Below, in pieces: positions 27,360-35,611 of a stretch of 64,000 nucleotides of DNA. Below the pieces are notes generated by a model, which was given only the letters and a program-made list of their open reading frames with translations, did no database searches and was not told the DNA's origin. The stretch's first letter is position 1; every line of letters starts with the position of its first letter. The position numbers and the translations under genes were made by a program. Origin of the DNA: CAWIMX01 sp963792785 (GTDB lineage Bacteria; Acidobacteriota; Vicinamibacteria; Vicinamibacterales; CAVVIG01); NCBI GenBank assembly GCA_963792785.1, contig CAWBXO010000004.1, positions 434,001-498,000 of the forward strand. The letters are read 5' to 3'.

Positions 27360-28280
27360 CTAGGTAATGCGTCCTTTCGGCGGCGCCAGCCTCAGCTTCC
27401 CCTTGATCGCCTCGAACGCCTTCAGGAGCTCGTGGATGATCCGCGGCACGCGGTTCGCGCGCGGGTAGACCCAGCCGGTCTCGCGCACCAGTTCGTGCCC
27501 CTCGATGCGCGTGCAGAACAACTGATGCATCCGCACCTCGCGCGCGATGGCCTGATACGGCACGATGCCCATCCCGAGGCCCGTCTTGACCATCGCCTTG
27601 ATGATCTCGACGTTCTCGGTGTCCATCACCACGGTGGGCTCGATGTTTTCGCTCGCGAAGAAGTGGTCGATCACGTGCCGCGTCGCCGAACCCGGCTCGA
27701 ACAGCACGAACGGCTGATCCTCGAGGTCCGCCGGCGTGATCCGCCGCCGGCGCGCCAGGGGGTGCCCGGGCATCGTGATGAGCAGCAGCTCCTCGTGCAT
27801 CACGGGGACCGTCACCAGGTCGGACTCCTCGACGGGCAGCGTGAGGAGGCCCGCGTCGACGCGCCCGCCGCGGATCGCCTCGACCGACTGCCCGGTGGTC
27901 GCCACGGTGAGGCGCACGTCGAGCTGCGGGTGCACGCGGTGGAGGTGCTTGAAGAGGAGCGGCAGGACGTAGAGGCACACCGTCATGCCGCCGGAGATCC
28001 GGAGCGCGCCGCGCAGCTCGCTCGTGTGATCGGTGATCGACCCCAGGGTCTCGCGCACGTCCTGGAACACGCGCGCCCCGAGCTGCACGAGGCTCTCGGC
28101 GGCCGCCGTCATGCGCACCTGACGCCCGACGCGCAGGAACAGCGGCTCGCCCAGCTCCTCCTCGAGCAGCTGGATCTGCCGGCTGATCGCCGACTGCGAG
28201 ACATGCAGCTTGCGGCCGCAGGCGGTGAACGACCCCGTCTCGGCGATCGTGCGCAGGATTTCGAGCTGACGCAGATCCAT
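27360..28280 (-). CDS. LysR family transcriptional regulator
   Basis: 306 residues. Winged HTH in the first 60 (MDLRQLEILRTIAETGSFTA, SQSAISRQIQLLEEELGEPL) followed by the LysR co-inducer domain (ALRISGGMTVCLYVLPLLFK). The effector is not predictable. It ends four bases from the kinase end (convergent) and lies directly downstream of the MFS gene on the same strand, which it may control. Confidence 0.88.
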   Translation of the reverse strand: MDLRQLEILRTIAETGSFTACGRKLHVSQSAISRQIQLLEEELGEPLFLRVGRQVRMTAAAESLVQLGARVFQDVRETLGSITDHTSELRGALRISGGMTVCLYVLPLLFKHLHRVHPQLDVRLTVATTGQSVEAIRGGRVDAGLLTLPVEESDLVTVPVMHEELLLITMPGHPLARRRRITPADLEDQPFVLFEPGSATRHVIDHFFASENIEPTVVMDTENVEIIKAMVKTGLGMGIVPYQAIAREVRMHQLFCTRIEGHELVRETGWVYPRANRVPRIIHELLKAFEAIKGKLRLAPPKGRIT

Positions 28281-28283
28281 TCG

Positions 28284-28309
28284 TGGCTAAGGGCTAACGG
28301 CTAGCGGCT
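28284..28309. repeat. GGCTAA-type stutter repeat at gene end
   Basis: GGCTAAGGGCTAACGGCTAG followed by CGGCTC: three to four copies of a GGCTAR unit. On the minus strand it encodes the last residues (EPLAVSP) and the TAG stop of the MFS gene. Confidence 0.6.
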
Positions 28310-29549
28310 CTTTACTCTTCCTGAACGACACGCCTTTGTTCTCCGGCCCCAGGTAGATCACGACCGTGCCGACGAGCAGCACCAGCGTCACCAGCCCGCC
28401 CATCGACTGCGTGTACGTGAAGCGCTCGCCGAGCGCCGACTCGAGATACGGGATGCTCGACGCGAAGAGGACGCCGATCTGATAGGCAAAGCCCGGGAAG
28501 AACCCGCGCAGGCTGCCCGGGGAGAGCTCGTTGATGTGGGCCGGGATGACGCCCCACGCGCCCTGCACGAAGAACTGCATCAGGAACACGCCGATCAGGA
28601 TGCGCGTCAGGCTCGCGCCCGAGAGCCAGAACGGAATCATCACCAGCGCGCTGATCGTCGCCGTCACCATCGCGCGCCGTCGGCCGACACGATCCGAGTA
28701 GTAGCCGAACACGAGCCCGCCGATGATGGCGCCGATCATCGAGAGCGCCGTGATGTCGGCGATCCGCGCCGACCCGAAGCCGAAGTTGCGCAGGAGCGTC
28801 GGGTACATGTCCTGCGTGCCGTGGGCGATGAAGTTCATCATCGTCATCAGGAGCACGATGTACAGGAAGCGCCGGCCGTTCTGGAAGATCGCCCGCCGGT
28901 AGGTCGTCCAGTCCGTGCGATGCTCCCGCCAGGCTTCCGACTCCTTCACGTGCGAGCGGATGTAGAGCGAGATGAGCGCCGGCGCGCCGCCGATGAAGAA
29001 GAGCACGCGCCAGCCGTTGCCCGGGTACATCTGCTCGAAGACCGGATACACGAAGCGGAACGAGAGCGCCGCGACGAGGTTGCCGATCGCGTAGCCCTCC
29101 TGCAGCAGCCCCGAGAGCAGGCCGCGCAGCCGCGGCGACGCCGACTCGAGCGCGAGCGACGCGCCCACGCCCCACTCCCCGCCCATGCCGATGCCGAAGA
29201 GCAGGCGCAGGAACATGAACGCGGTATAGCTCGGCGCCAGGCCGGACAGGATCGAGACCGACGCGTAGAAGACCACGTTGATCATCAGCGGCACGCGCCG
29301 GCCGAAGTGATCCGACAGCAGGCCGAAGATGATCGCGCCGAGCGGCCGCATCGCCAGCGCGAGGGTCAGCGCCAGCGCGATGTCGGGCCGCGACCGCCCG
29401 AACGATCGGGCCACGTCGTCGAGGACGAACGTGAGCACGAAGAAGTCGAAGGCGTCGAACGTCCAGCCCAGGAAGCCCGCCAGCAGCGCGTTGCGCTGGT
29501 TGGCGCGGTCCTCCTTCGTCGTCGGCGTCGCGTCGGCATGAGTGGACAT
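28287..29549 (-). CDS. MFS transporter, carboxylate/sialate-type symporter family
   Basis: 420 residues, twelve membrane helices. The opening FLGWTFDAFDFFVLTFVLDDVA with its two acidic residues in helix 1, motif A GLLSDHFGRRVPLM and the R-x-GxGxGGEWG signature (RLLFGIGMGGEWGVGASLAL) are those of sialate/lactate-type proton symporters (SHS and related families). The LysR gene follows six bases downstream. Substrate is probably an organic acid. C-terminal tail and stop are encoded by a GGCTAA stutter. Confidence 0.83.
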   Translation of the reverse strand: MSTHADATPTTKEDRANQRNALLAGFLGWTFDAFDFFVLTFVLDDVARSFGRSRPDIALALTLALAMRPLGAIIFGLLSDHFGRRVPLMINVVFYASVSILSGLAPSYTAFMFLRLLFGIGMGGEWGVGASLALESASPRLRGLLSGLLQEGYAIGNLVAALSFRFVYPVFEQMYPGNGWRVLFFIGGAPALISLYIRSHVKESEAWREHRTDWTTYRRAIFQNGRRFLYIVLLMTMMNFIAHGTQDMYPTLLRNFGFGSARIADITALSMIGAIIGGLVFGYYSDRVGRRRAMVTATISALVMIPFWLSGASLTRILIGVFLMQFFVQGAWGVIPAHINELSPGSLRGFFPGFAYQIGVLFASSIPYLESALGERFTYTQSMGGLVTLVLLVGTVVIYLGPENKGVSFRKSKEPLAVSP

Positions 29550-29608
29550 CAGGCTCCTTTCCGACGCGGATTATAGCCGCCCCGGGCCGGGAACCGCCGG
29601 GGGCGCGG

Positions 29609-31816
29609 TCACGGAGCCGCCGGCGCGAGCTCGAACACGCGGACGGCCGGCAGCCCGGGAAATGCGGCCGACGCCTCGGGCGAGTCGTACGCGACGCGGA
29701 ACCCGTCGAGCGCCGGCAGCGGCACGGCCGATCGCGCCGGATCGAAGCCGCCGATCCGGTACGACCCGGGGCCGAGCGAGGCCAGGTAGTCCTGCGCCTC
29801 GCCGTAGGTGGCGAAGGTCCGCGCATCGGTGATCTCGTCGTACCGCTGCCCGCCCGCCGCGGGAAACTCCGTGCGATAGGTGATCACCGACGTCGACAGC
29901 CTCGGCGTCACCGCGCGGCCGCCGAAGAGATACAGCCGGCTCATCATCGACGCGTAGTAGTCGGGCGTGAAGACCTGGACGCGCGAGAACCGGCCGTCCT
30001 CGCCGCGCCGGTACGTCACCCACACGTAGCGGCTGGAATCCACGCCCGCCCACAGGGGCATCGCCAGGAACCAGCGCTCGGCGGGCGAGGTGCCCGCCAC
30101 GAGGCGCGGCGGCATCTCTTCGCCCGTCGTCACGTAGCGCGCGCCGGCCTGGCGCAGCAGGCGGACGGCGGCGGCCGGATCGGTCTCGAGGTAGAAGCGG
30201 GCGGCGGTGGTGGCGCCGAGCTGCGTCGGGTTCGACACGGGCACGCGCCGGGCCGTGCGCATCAGCCAGTAGCCGTGATCCCACCAGTTCATCACGGTGT
30301 AGGCCGGCCGCGGCACCGGCGTCCGGTCGCGCGCGAAGTACAGCCCGGGATCGGCGAACGGCTCGGGCGTGTCCGTTCGAAGCCACTCGAGGGTATGCCG
30401 CCAGGCGGGCGGCATCCCGAGATCGGCGCGCGCCGCGGCGACCGACGGTCCCACGCTCGGATAGAAGACGACGAGGGCGACGCCGATGACGGCGGCATCG
30501 GCCGCCAGGCGCGGACGACCCGGGCCGCCGACCGCGCCGAAGAGCCGGAGCGCGCGCGCGCTCAGCCAGCCCGCGAGCAGCGCGGACTCGAGCGCGAGGT
30601 AGTAGCCGAAGCGGTTCTGGGCGACCGTGGCCGCGAACGCGACGAGCGTCCACACGAGCAGGAGCGCCCGGCCGGGATCCCGCCCGCGGCGGACGCTGCC
30701 GGCCAGCGCGAGCAGGCCGAGCACGGCGAGGAAGAAGGCGGAGCGGAACTCGGCCCAGGCGCGCAGCGCGCCGCCGGCCCCGACCAGGGACCGCACTTCG
30801 CCGACCGTCTGCGCGGCGCGTCCCGGCGCGAGGCGGCTCAACTCGGCCATCGCCGTCCGCCACGCCTCGGGCGCGAGCACGGACGCGCCGGCGACGAGGA
30901 GCGCCGCGCCCGCCGCCGCCGCCGCGGGGAACACGGCGTCGGGCCATCCGGCGCGCCGCCAGCCCTCCGTGATCGCGTCGAGCAGGGCGACGGCGGCGAT
31001 CGCCGCGCCGAGGGACGCGAGACGCAGCGCGTGCTGCGGCACGCGCGGATCCTCGATCGTCACCAGGAGCACGCCGGCGACGGCCAGCGCGGGCAGCAGC
31101 GCCGCCGCCGGCCGCGCGGCGGCCGGCTCGCGCGCCGACTGCAGCACGTAGGTGAGCCCGGCCCAGGCGGCGAGGATGAACACGAGAAACGCGCCGCTCG
31201 TCCACGTGAGCAGGTAGGCCCCGAGCGCGACGCCGACCAGCGCCGACCGGACGGCCGTCGCGCCCCGCCCGCGCGCCGCCGCGCCGTCCACCACCCACAG
31301 CAGGCCCAGGAAGACCAGGGCGCTCAGGCACGCTTCCGCGGCGTGATGGTCCACATAGCCGAGCAGCGTGCGATCGAGGAACGGCCCGGGCATGGTCGCC
31401 AGAAACGCCGCGGCGATGAGGCCTGCCGTCGCGCCGAAGAGCCGCGTCCCGATCGCGAAAGCGATCGCGATCGTCGCCAGCGCCAGGAGCACGGGCATCC
31501 AGGCCGCGACTGTCTCGAGCAGCCGGGGCGACGGCGCCCCGACGGCCAGCACGCGCGCGACCAGGGCGACCGCGGCGTCGAACAGCGTCGCGGCGGGCAC
31601 GCCCTGTCCGCCGGCGGCGGCGTAGGGATCCACGTGCAGGGCGTGCGGAAAGTTGACCGAGAGGTTGTCGATGATGCGCAGGTGGTACCAGGCGTCGCTC
31701 GTCTGCGCGTTGACGACGCCGGCCTCGAAGACGTGTCCGAACGGCAGCCACGCGCGCAGCGCGGCGGCCACGAGCAGGATCAGCCCGAGGACCCCGCGTT
31801 CAGCGTTCTTACCCAC
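29609..31816 (-). CDS. STT3/PglB/AglB-like oligosaccharyltransferase
   Basis: 735 residues from GTG 31816 (frame open to 31888 in a minisatellite, so the start is uncertain). About twelve membrane helices, then a soluble C-terminal domain. Catalytic marks of the OST family are in order: Asp41 in TSDAWYHLR (first metal loop), GYVDHHAAE at 153-161 (second), TVGE at 337-340 in the long external loop (TIXE/SVSE motif) and MNWWDHGYWL at 509-518, the WWDxG acceptor-sequon pocket with His for the usual Tyr. Bacterial PglB is about 710 residues. Downstream of an ABC flippase and an Alg1-like transferase. Expected to move a lipid-linked glycan to asparagine in exported proteins; GT-C with another acceptor is the alternative. 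Confidence 0.82.
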   Translation of the reverse strand: MGKNAERGVLGLILLVAAALRAWLPFGHVFEAGVVNAQTSDAWYHLRIIDNLSVNFPHALHVDPYAAAGGQGVPAATLFDAAVALVARVLAVGAPSPRLLETVAAWMPVLLALATIAIAFAIGTRLFGATAGLIAAAFLATMPGPFLDRTLLGYVDHHAAEACLSALVFLGLLWVVDGAAARGRGATAVRSALVGVALGAYLLTWTSGAFLVFILAAWAGLTYVLQSAREPAAARPAAALLPALAVAGVLLVTIEDPRVPQHALRLASLGAAIAAVALLDAITEGWRRAGWPDAVFPAAAAAGAALLVAGASVLAPEAWRTAMAELSRLAPGRAAQTVGEVRSLVGAGGALRAWAEFRSAFFLAVLGLLALAGSVRRGRDPGRALLLVWTLVAFAATVAQNRFGYYLALESALLAGWLSARALRLFGAVGGPGRPRLAADAAVIGVALVVFYPSVGPSVAAARADLGMPPAWRHTLEWLRTDTPEPFADPGLYFARDRTPVPRPAYTVMNWWDHGYWLMRTARRVPVSNPTQLGATTAARFYLETDPAAAVRLLRQAGARYVTTGEEMPPRLVAGTSPAERWFLAMPLWAGVDSSRYVWVTYRRGEDGRFSRVQVFTPDYYASMMSRLYLFGGRAVTPRLSTSVITYRTEFPAAGGQRYDEITDARTFATYGEAQDYLASLGPGSYRIGGFDPARSAVPLPALDGFRVAYDSPEASAAFPGLPAVRVFELAPAAP

Positions 31817-33734
31817 CCGCCCTACCCGACCCACCCGACCCACCAGACCCACCCGACCCACCCGACCCACCCGACCCACCCGACCCACCCGCCCCCGCGA
31901 GCGCGCGAAACACGTCGGACCGCGCCAGCAGCTCGTCGTACGGCCCCTCGGCGGCGATCCGCCCGTCCTCGAGCACGATGAGCCGGTCGCAGTGGCGCAC
32001 GGTCGTGAGGCGGTGCGCGATCACGACGACCGTGCGATCGCCGCGCACCGCGTCGATCGCGGCGACGATCTCCCGCTCGGTCTGGTTGTCGAGCGCCGAC
32101 GTGGCTTCGTCGAACACCAGGACGGCCGGTTGCCGGTACAGCGCGCGCGCGATCGCCACCCGCTGGCGCTCGCCGCCCGACAACCGGATGCCCCGCGCGC
32201 CCAGCCGCGTGTCGAGCCCCTCGGGCAGCACGGCGAGGAGGGGCCCGAGGCTGGCGGCCTCGACGGCCGCGCGCACCCCGCGCTCGTCGATCGCCTCGTC
32301 TTCGACGCCGAAGGCCACGTTGCGGCGCAGCGTGTCGTCGACCACCACGACGTCCTGCGCGACGTAACCGATCTGGGCCTGCCAGCCGCGCACGTCGTCG
32401 GCCACGTTCCGGCCGTCGACGACGACGCGGCCCGAGGTCGGCGGCAGCAGCCCGAGTATCACGTCGACCAGCGTCGTCTTGCCGGCGCCGGTGGCGCCGA
32501 CGATCCCGACCGACGCGCCGCGCGCGATCCGGAAAGCCACGCGCTCGAGCGCCACGCGGCCGTCGGGATACGCGAACGTGACGTCCTCGAGCGCGATGTC
32601 GCGGGCGAGCGGAGGCCACGGCGGCGCGGCGCCGCGGCCGGCGCTGCGCGCGCCCGCCGGCGCGAGGGCGGTCCAGTCGGCCGCGAGCGGATCGACGAAG
32701 CCCTGCCCGTACCGCAGCATGTTGGCGTTCAGCAGGATCCGGTTCACCGAGGGCACCGTGCGGAAGCCGGCGTACGCGAACAGGCCCAGCGCCGACAAGG
32801 CTTCGGCGTCGGATCGTCCGGTCACCGTGAGCACGGCGATGGCGATGAGCATCGATGCGATGAAGGTCGTTTCGACCATCAGGCGCAGCGCGCTCGTCGC
32901 CGTGATGCGCCGCACCCGGACCGCGGCGAGCGCCGCGCGATCGCGCGCGAAGCGGTTCGCGAAGAAGCCCTGCCCCCCGGTCACCAGGATGTCCTTTACC
33001 GCGTCGAGGCTCTGGTGCAGGTCGGCGAGCAGCCGCTCGTGCAGCGCCTCCTCCTGCCGGCCCCACTGCTGGTAGCGGCGGCGCGTGAGGGCGAGCGGCA
33101 CGGCGACGAGCGCGATCGTCGTCGCGATCGCGGCGAGGGCGGGCATCGGCGTCATGATCACCAGCACCACCAGCAGGCCGACGACCACGAGGCTCTCGGA
33201 CACGAGGTGCACCAGCGCCGCGAGGACCATCTCGACGACGGTCGACACGTTCTCGTGGACGGCGTTGATCAGGGCCGCGGGCGACCGCGTGAAGTAAAAG
33301 GGATAGGGCGCCGCGAGGTATCGCGCGAGGAGGCCCGACGCCAGCCGCTCGCTCGACCGCTGCACCACGCGCTCCTGCATGTGCGAGGCCGCCACGAGCA
33401 CGATGTTGCGGACCACATAGAACGTCAGCACCGCGCTCGCCACCCACAGCAGCGCGGTGCGCGGCGCCCGCGCGGCCGCCCAGGGCCGGAACGCCGCCGG
33501 GAGCACGCTCAGATCGTCGGGCGCCGCGAGCAGGCGCACCAGGATGTAGACCACGGCCGCGCCCGCCGCCTCCAGCAGCGCGCTGACGAGGACGCCGGGC
33601 ACCAGCGCGATCCAGCGCCAGCGGTCGCCGCGCTCGACGAGGGCGAAGGCCCGCCGGACCTCGGCTAGGCGCCCGCGCAAGGCCTCACTCGAGCGCTCCG
33701 AAATCAATGGACGTGGCGGCCGCGACCGCGCCAT
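31809..33734 (-). CDS. PglK-like ABC transporter (lipid-linked oligosaccharide flippase candidate)
   Basis: 641 residues, membrane and ATPase domains fused. Six helices in the first 330 residues, then Walker A IVGATGAGKTT, signature RLSGGERQRVAIARAL, Walker B VLVFDEATSALD and H-loop VVVIAHRLTTV. The opening resembles PglK/MsbA-type exporters. The C-terminus is GGSGGSGGS..., written by a 10-bp minisatellite that also covers the start of the oligosaccharyltransferase gene. The ATG at 33734 overlaps the upstream gene by 50 bases, so a TTG closer to 33680 may be the real start. In Campylobacter PglK flips the glycan lipid used by PglB; the same coupling is inferred here. Confidence 0.83.
   Translation of the reverse strand: MARSRPPRPLISERSSEALRGRLAEVRRAFALVERGDRWRWIALVPGVLVSALLEAAGAAVVYILVRLLAAPDDLSVLPAAFRPWAAARAPRTALLWVASAVLTFYVVRNIVLVAASHMQERVVQRSSERLASGLLARYLAAPYPFYFTRSPAALINAVHENVSTVVEMVLAALVHLVSESLVVVGLLVVLVIMTPMPALAAIATTIALVAVPLALTRRRYQQWGRQEEALHERLLADLHQSLDAVKDILVTGGQGFFANRFARDRAALAAVRVRRITATSALRLMVETTFIASMLIAIAVLTVTGRSDAEALSALGLFAYAGFRTVPSVNRILLNANMLRYGQGFVDPLAADWTALAPAGARSAGRGAAPPWPPLARDIALEDVTFAYPDGRVALERVAFRIARGASVGIVGATGAGKTTLVDVILGLLPPTSGRVVVDGRNVADDVRGWQAQIGYVAQDVVVVDDTLRRNVAFGVEDEAIDERGVRAAVEAASLGPLLAVLPEGLDTRLGARGIRLSGGERQRVAIARALYRQPAVLVFDEATSALDNQTEREIVAAIDAVRGDRTVVVIAHRLTTVRHCDRLIVLEDGRIAAEGPYDELLARSDVFRALAGAGGSGGSGGSGGSGGSGGSGGSGRAGG
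31811..31895. repeat. 10-bp minisatellite at the flippase/oligosaccharyltransferase junction
   Basis: About eight units of CCCACCCGAC with small variants. On the minus strand it codes for a GGS-repeat tail of the flippase in one frame and GRV repeats in the frame of the next gene. Copy number should vary between strains. Confidence 0.85.
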
Positions 33735-34299
33735 CGAGGGAGACGCGCGCCTCGCGGGTCGCGCGCCCCACGTCGGCGGCGTCGAAGCGGCAGTCGATCA
33801 CGGCGCCCAGAATGGTCCGGCTGCCGTCGCGCCGCGGAAAGGGATCGGAGAGCAGCGGCGTGGCGGTCGTCGCAGTCGGCAGGATGACGCCGCCCTGCCC
33901 GGCGAGCACGATCGTGTAGGCCGGCACGGTGGCGTAGACGTTCAGGGGATTGAACCGGAGGCGTGTGGAGATCGTGAGCACGCCCGTCCACGGCGCGAGC
34001 GCGCGCGACGCCTCGGCGGTGCTGCGCGCGAACATCCAGTCGCCGGTGCGCAGGCGATCCTCGGCGATCAGCACCATCCGGCGGAACTCCGTGATCACCT
34101 CCACCTGCTCGACGAGCGGATCGTCGAGACGCACGATGTAGGGCGCGTGGAAGCGCGCGCGATCGCGAGCGGCGCTGCGCGCCACCTGCAGCGCGCGCTG
34201 GAGGGAGTCCCCATCCAGTGGAAACGCGTTGAGGGGAGGGGTGAAATGCAGGAAGGCAAGAATGCACGAAAGCAAGAATGCGGAACGGCCCACACGCAT
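33685..34299 (-). CDS. exported protein of unknown function in glycosylation cluster
   Basis: 204 residues from ATG 34299. The signal peptide core (AFLLSCILAFLHF) is encoded by one arm of an inverted repeat. The mature part is a mixed alpha/beta domain with SAARDRARFHAPYIVRLDD and TGDWMFARSTAEASRAL; many acidobacterial genomes seem to carry such proteins but I do not recognise a family. Lies between the Alg1-like and flippase genes, overlapping the latter. Confidence 0.65.
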   Translation of the reverse strand: MRVGRSAFLLSCILAFLHFTPPLNAFPLDGDSLQRALQVARSAARDRARFHAPYIVRLDDPLVEQVEVITEFRRMVLIAEDRLRTGDWMFARSTAEASRALAPWTGVLTISTRLRFNPLNVYATVPAYTIVLAGQGGVILPTATTATPLLSDPFPRRDGSRTILGAVIDCRFDAADVGRATREARVSLDGAVAAATSIDFGALE

Positions 34300-34347
34300 C
34301 CCACCTTCCGCATTCCTGCATTTCTGCATTAATGCATTCTTGCATTT
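34243..34347. repeat. long inverted repeat built of TGCATTC/GCAAGAATGC units
   Basis: Left arm 34243-34284 and right arm 34306-34347 are complementary over about 42 bases with some mismatches; both consist of variants of GCAAGAATGCA. It spans the end of the Alg1-like gene and the beginning of the exported-protein gene, supplying the latter's signal-peptide codons. Confidence 0.8.
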
Positions 34348-35597
34348 CATGAGGGCAACAACACCGGGAGGGCTTCCTTCTCCCAGCCTTCTTCCCACGT
34401 GAACCGCGACGAACGGCGGACGCCGGTGCGGAGGCGGTCGAGCAGCGCCTGATCCGCCGGGAACGACTGGAACAGGTCGAACAGCACGTCGGCGAGCTGG
34501 GGCGCCGAGGAGAACAGCAGGCCGTTGTCGGCGTGGCGGACGCGCTCGGCCAGGCAGGCGCCGTAGTCGAGGGCGACCACCGGCACGCCGGCGCCGAACA
34601 GGTCGGCGACCTTCATCGGGATGTCGAGCCCCGACGACGATCGGTGCACCGAGAGGCCGACGTCGGCACAGGCGATCACCTTCGGATAGTCCTGGGGCTC
34701 GAGCCACCGGGCGCGCAGGTGAATCCGGCGCGCGGCGCGTCCGGCGAAGCGCCGCTCGAAGCGCGCGCGGCGCGCGCCGTCGCCCGTGACGAGAATCATC
34801 AGATCCGGAAACCGGCGCCGCCCGCCCGCGGCTTCCCAGCCGCGCACCCGATCCTCGAGGCGCGCGACGGCCTCGATCACCAGATCGAAGTCCTCGTCCT
34901 CGCTCCAGCTCGTCGGGCACACGACGAACGCGACGTGCGGCGCGTGCACGCCGAGGCGCGCGAAGAACGCCTGGCGGTACTGCTCGCGCTCGGCGCCGAC
35001 GATCGGCCTGAAGCCCGCCGCGGGACGGTCGTAGAGCACGTGCGCGCCGGGGGCGCCGAAGCGCGTCTCGAGGAACATCGCCAGCCCGCGCGACACGCAC
35101 AGGTTGGCGTCCACCCGCCGCGCGTCGCGCCGCTCGAACCAGCGCGCGAGCCGCACCGCCGGATGCCACGGCCCCAGCCGCTCGCGCAGCAGCGTGTAAC
35201 CGAGGTTGTGCCAGTCGATCACGAACCGCACGCCGCGCCGGCGCAGCGAGAACCACGAGACGACGAGCGTCGGAAACGCGGGCGGGTTCTGGACGAGGAC
35301 GAGATCGGGACGCGGCAGGCGGCGCAGCACGCGCCACAGGCGCCGGCTGAGGCGCGTCGCGTCGAAGAGGCCGGCCGCCGCGTAGGTCGATCCCGGCAGG
35401 CCGCGCCGCATGCGCAGCGTGGACGGCTCCAGGCGGTGCACCGTGATGCGCGGGTTCTTCGCGATCGCGTCCGGCAGCGTCGTGCCCTGGAAGCCGACCA
35501 GATCGACGTCCACGCCGCGCGCCGCCAGCGCCTGCGCGTGGTAGCGCATGCGGGCACTCAGGCCGAGATCTCCGAGGGCAACGACGGTCGCGCGCAT
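34347..35597 (-). CDS. Alg1-like beta-mannosyltransferase (GT33-type)
   Basis: 416 residues from ATG 35597. Compared with eukaryotic Alg1 the key blocks are all present: VVALGDLGLSARMRYHAQAL near the N-terminus, VLVQNPPAFPTL, DWHNLGYTLL at 128-137, VLYDRPAAGFRP, PTSWSEDEDFDLVIEA, and VHRSSSGLDIPMKVADLFG around 318-336 followed by LAERVRHADNGLLF. Alg1 adds the first mannose to GlcNAc2-PP-dolichol; no N-terminal membrane anchor is visible here. Located 14 bases after NDH-2, upstream of flippase and oligosaccharyltransferase genes. The sugar in this bacterium is unproven. Confidence 0.83.
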   Translation of the reverse strand: MRATVVALGDLGLSARMRYHAQALAARGVDVDLVGFQGTTLPDAIAKNPRITVHRLEPSTLRMRRGLPGSTYAAAGLFDATRLSRRLWRVLRRLPRPDLVLVQNPPAFPTLVVSWFSLRRRGVRFVIDWHNLGYTLLRERLGPWHPAVRLARWFERRDARRVDANLCVSRGLAMFLETRFGAPGAHVLYDRPAAGFRPIVGAEREQYRQAFFARLGVHAPHVAFVVCPTSWSEDEDFDLVIEAVARLEDRVRGWEAAGGRRRFPDLMILVTGDGARRARFERRFAGRAARRIHLRARWLEPQDYPKVIACADVGLSVHRSSSGLDIPMKVADLFGAGVPVVALDYGACLAERVRHADNGLLFSSAPQLADVLFDLFQSFPADQALLDRLRTGVRRSSRFTWEEGWEKEALPVLLPS

Positions 35598-35611
35598 GGC
35601 TGACGTCGATC

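Noticed and set aside
31811..31895. Possible CRISPR-like array
   Set aside because: Units are only 10 bp without spacers and are translated in two genes; it is a minisatellite.
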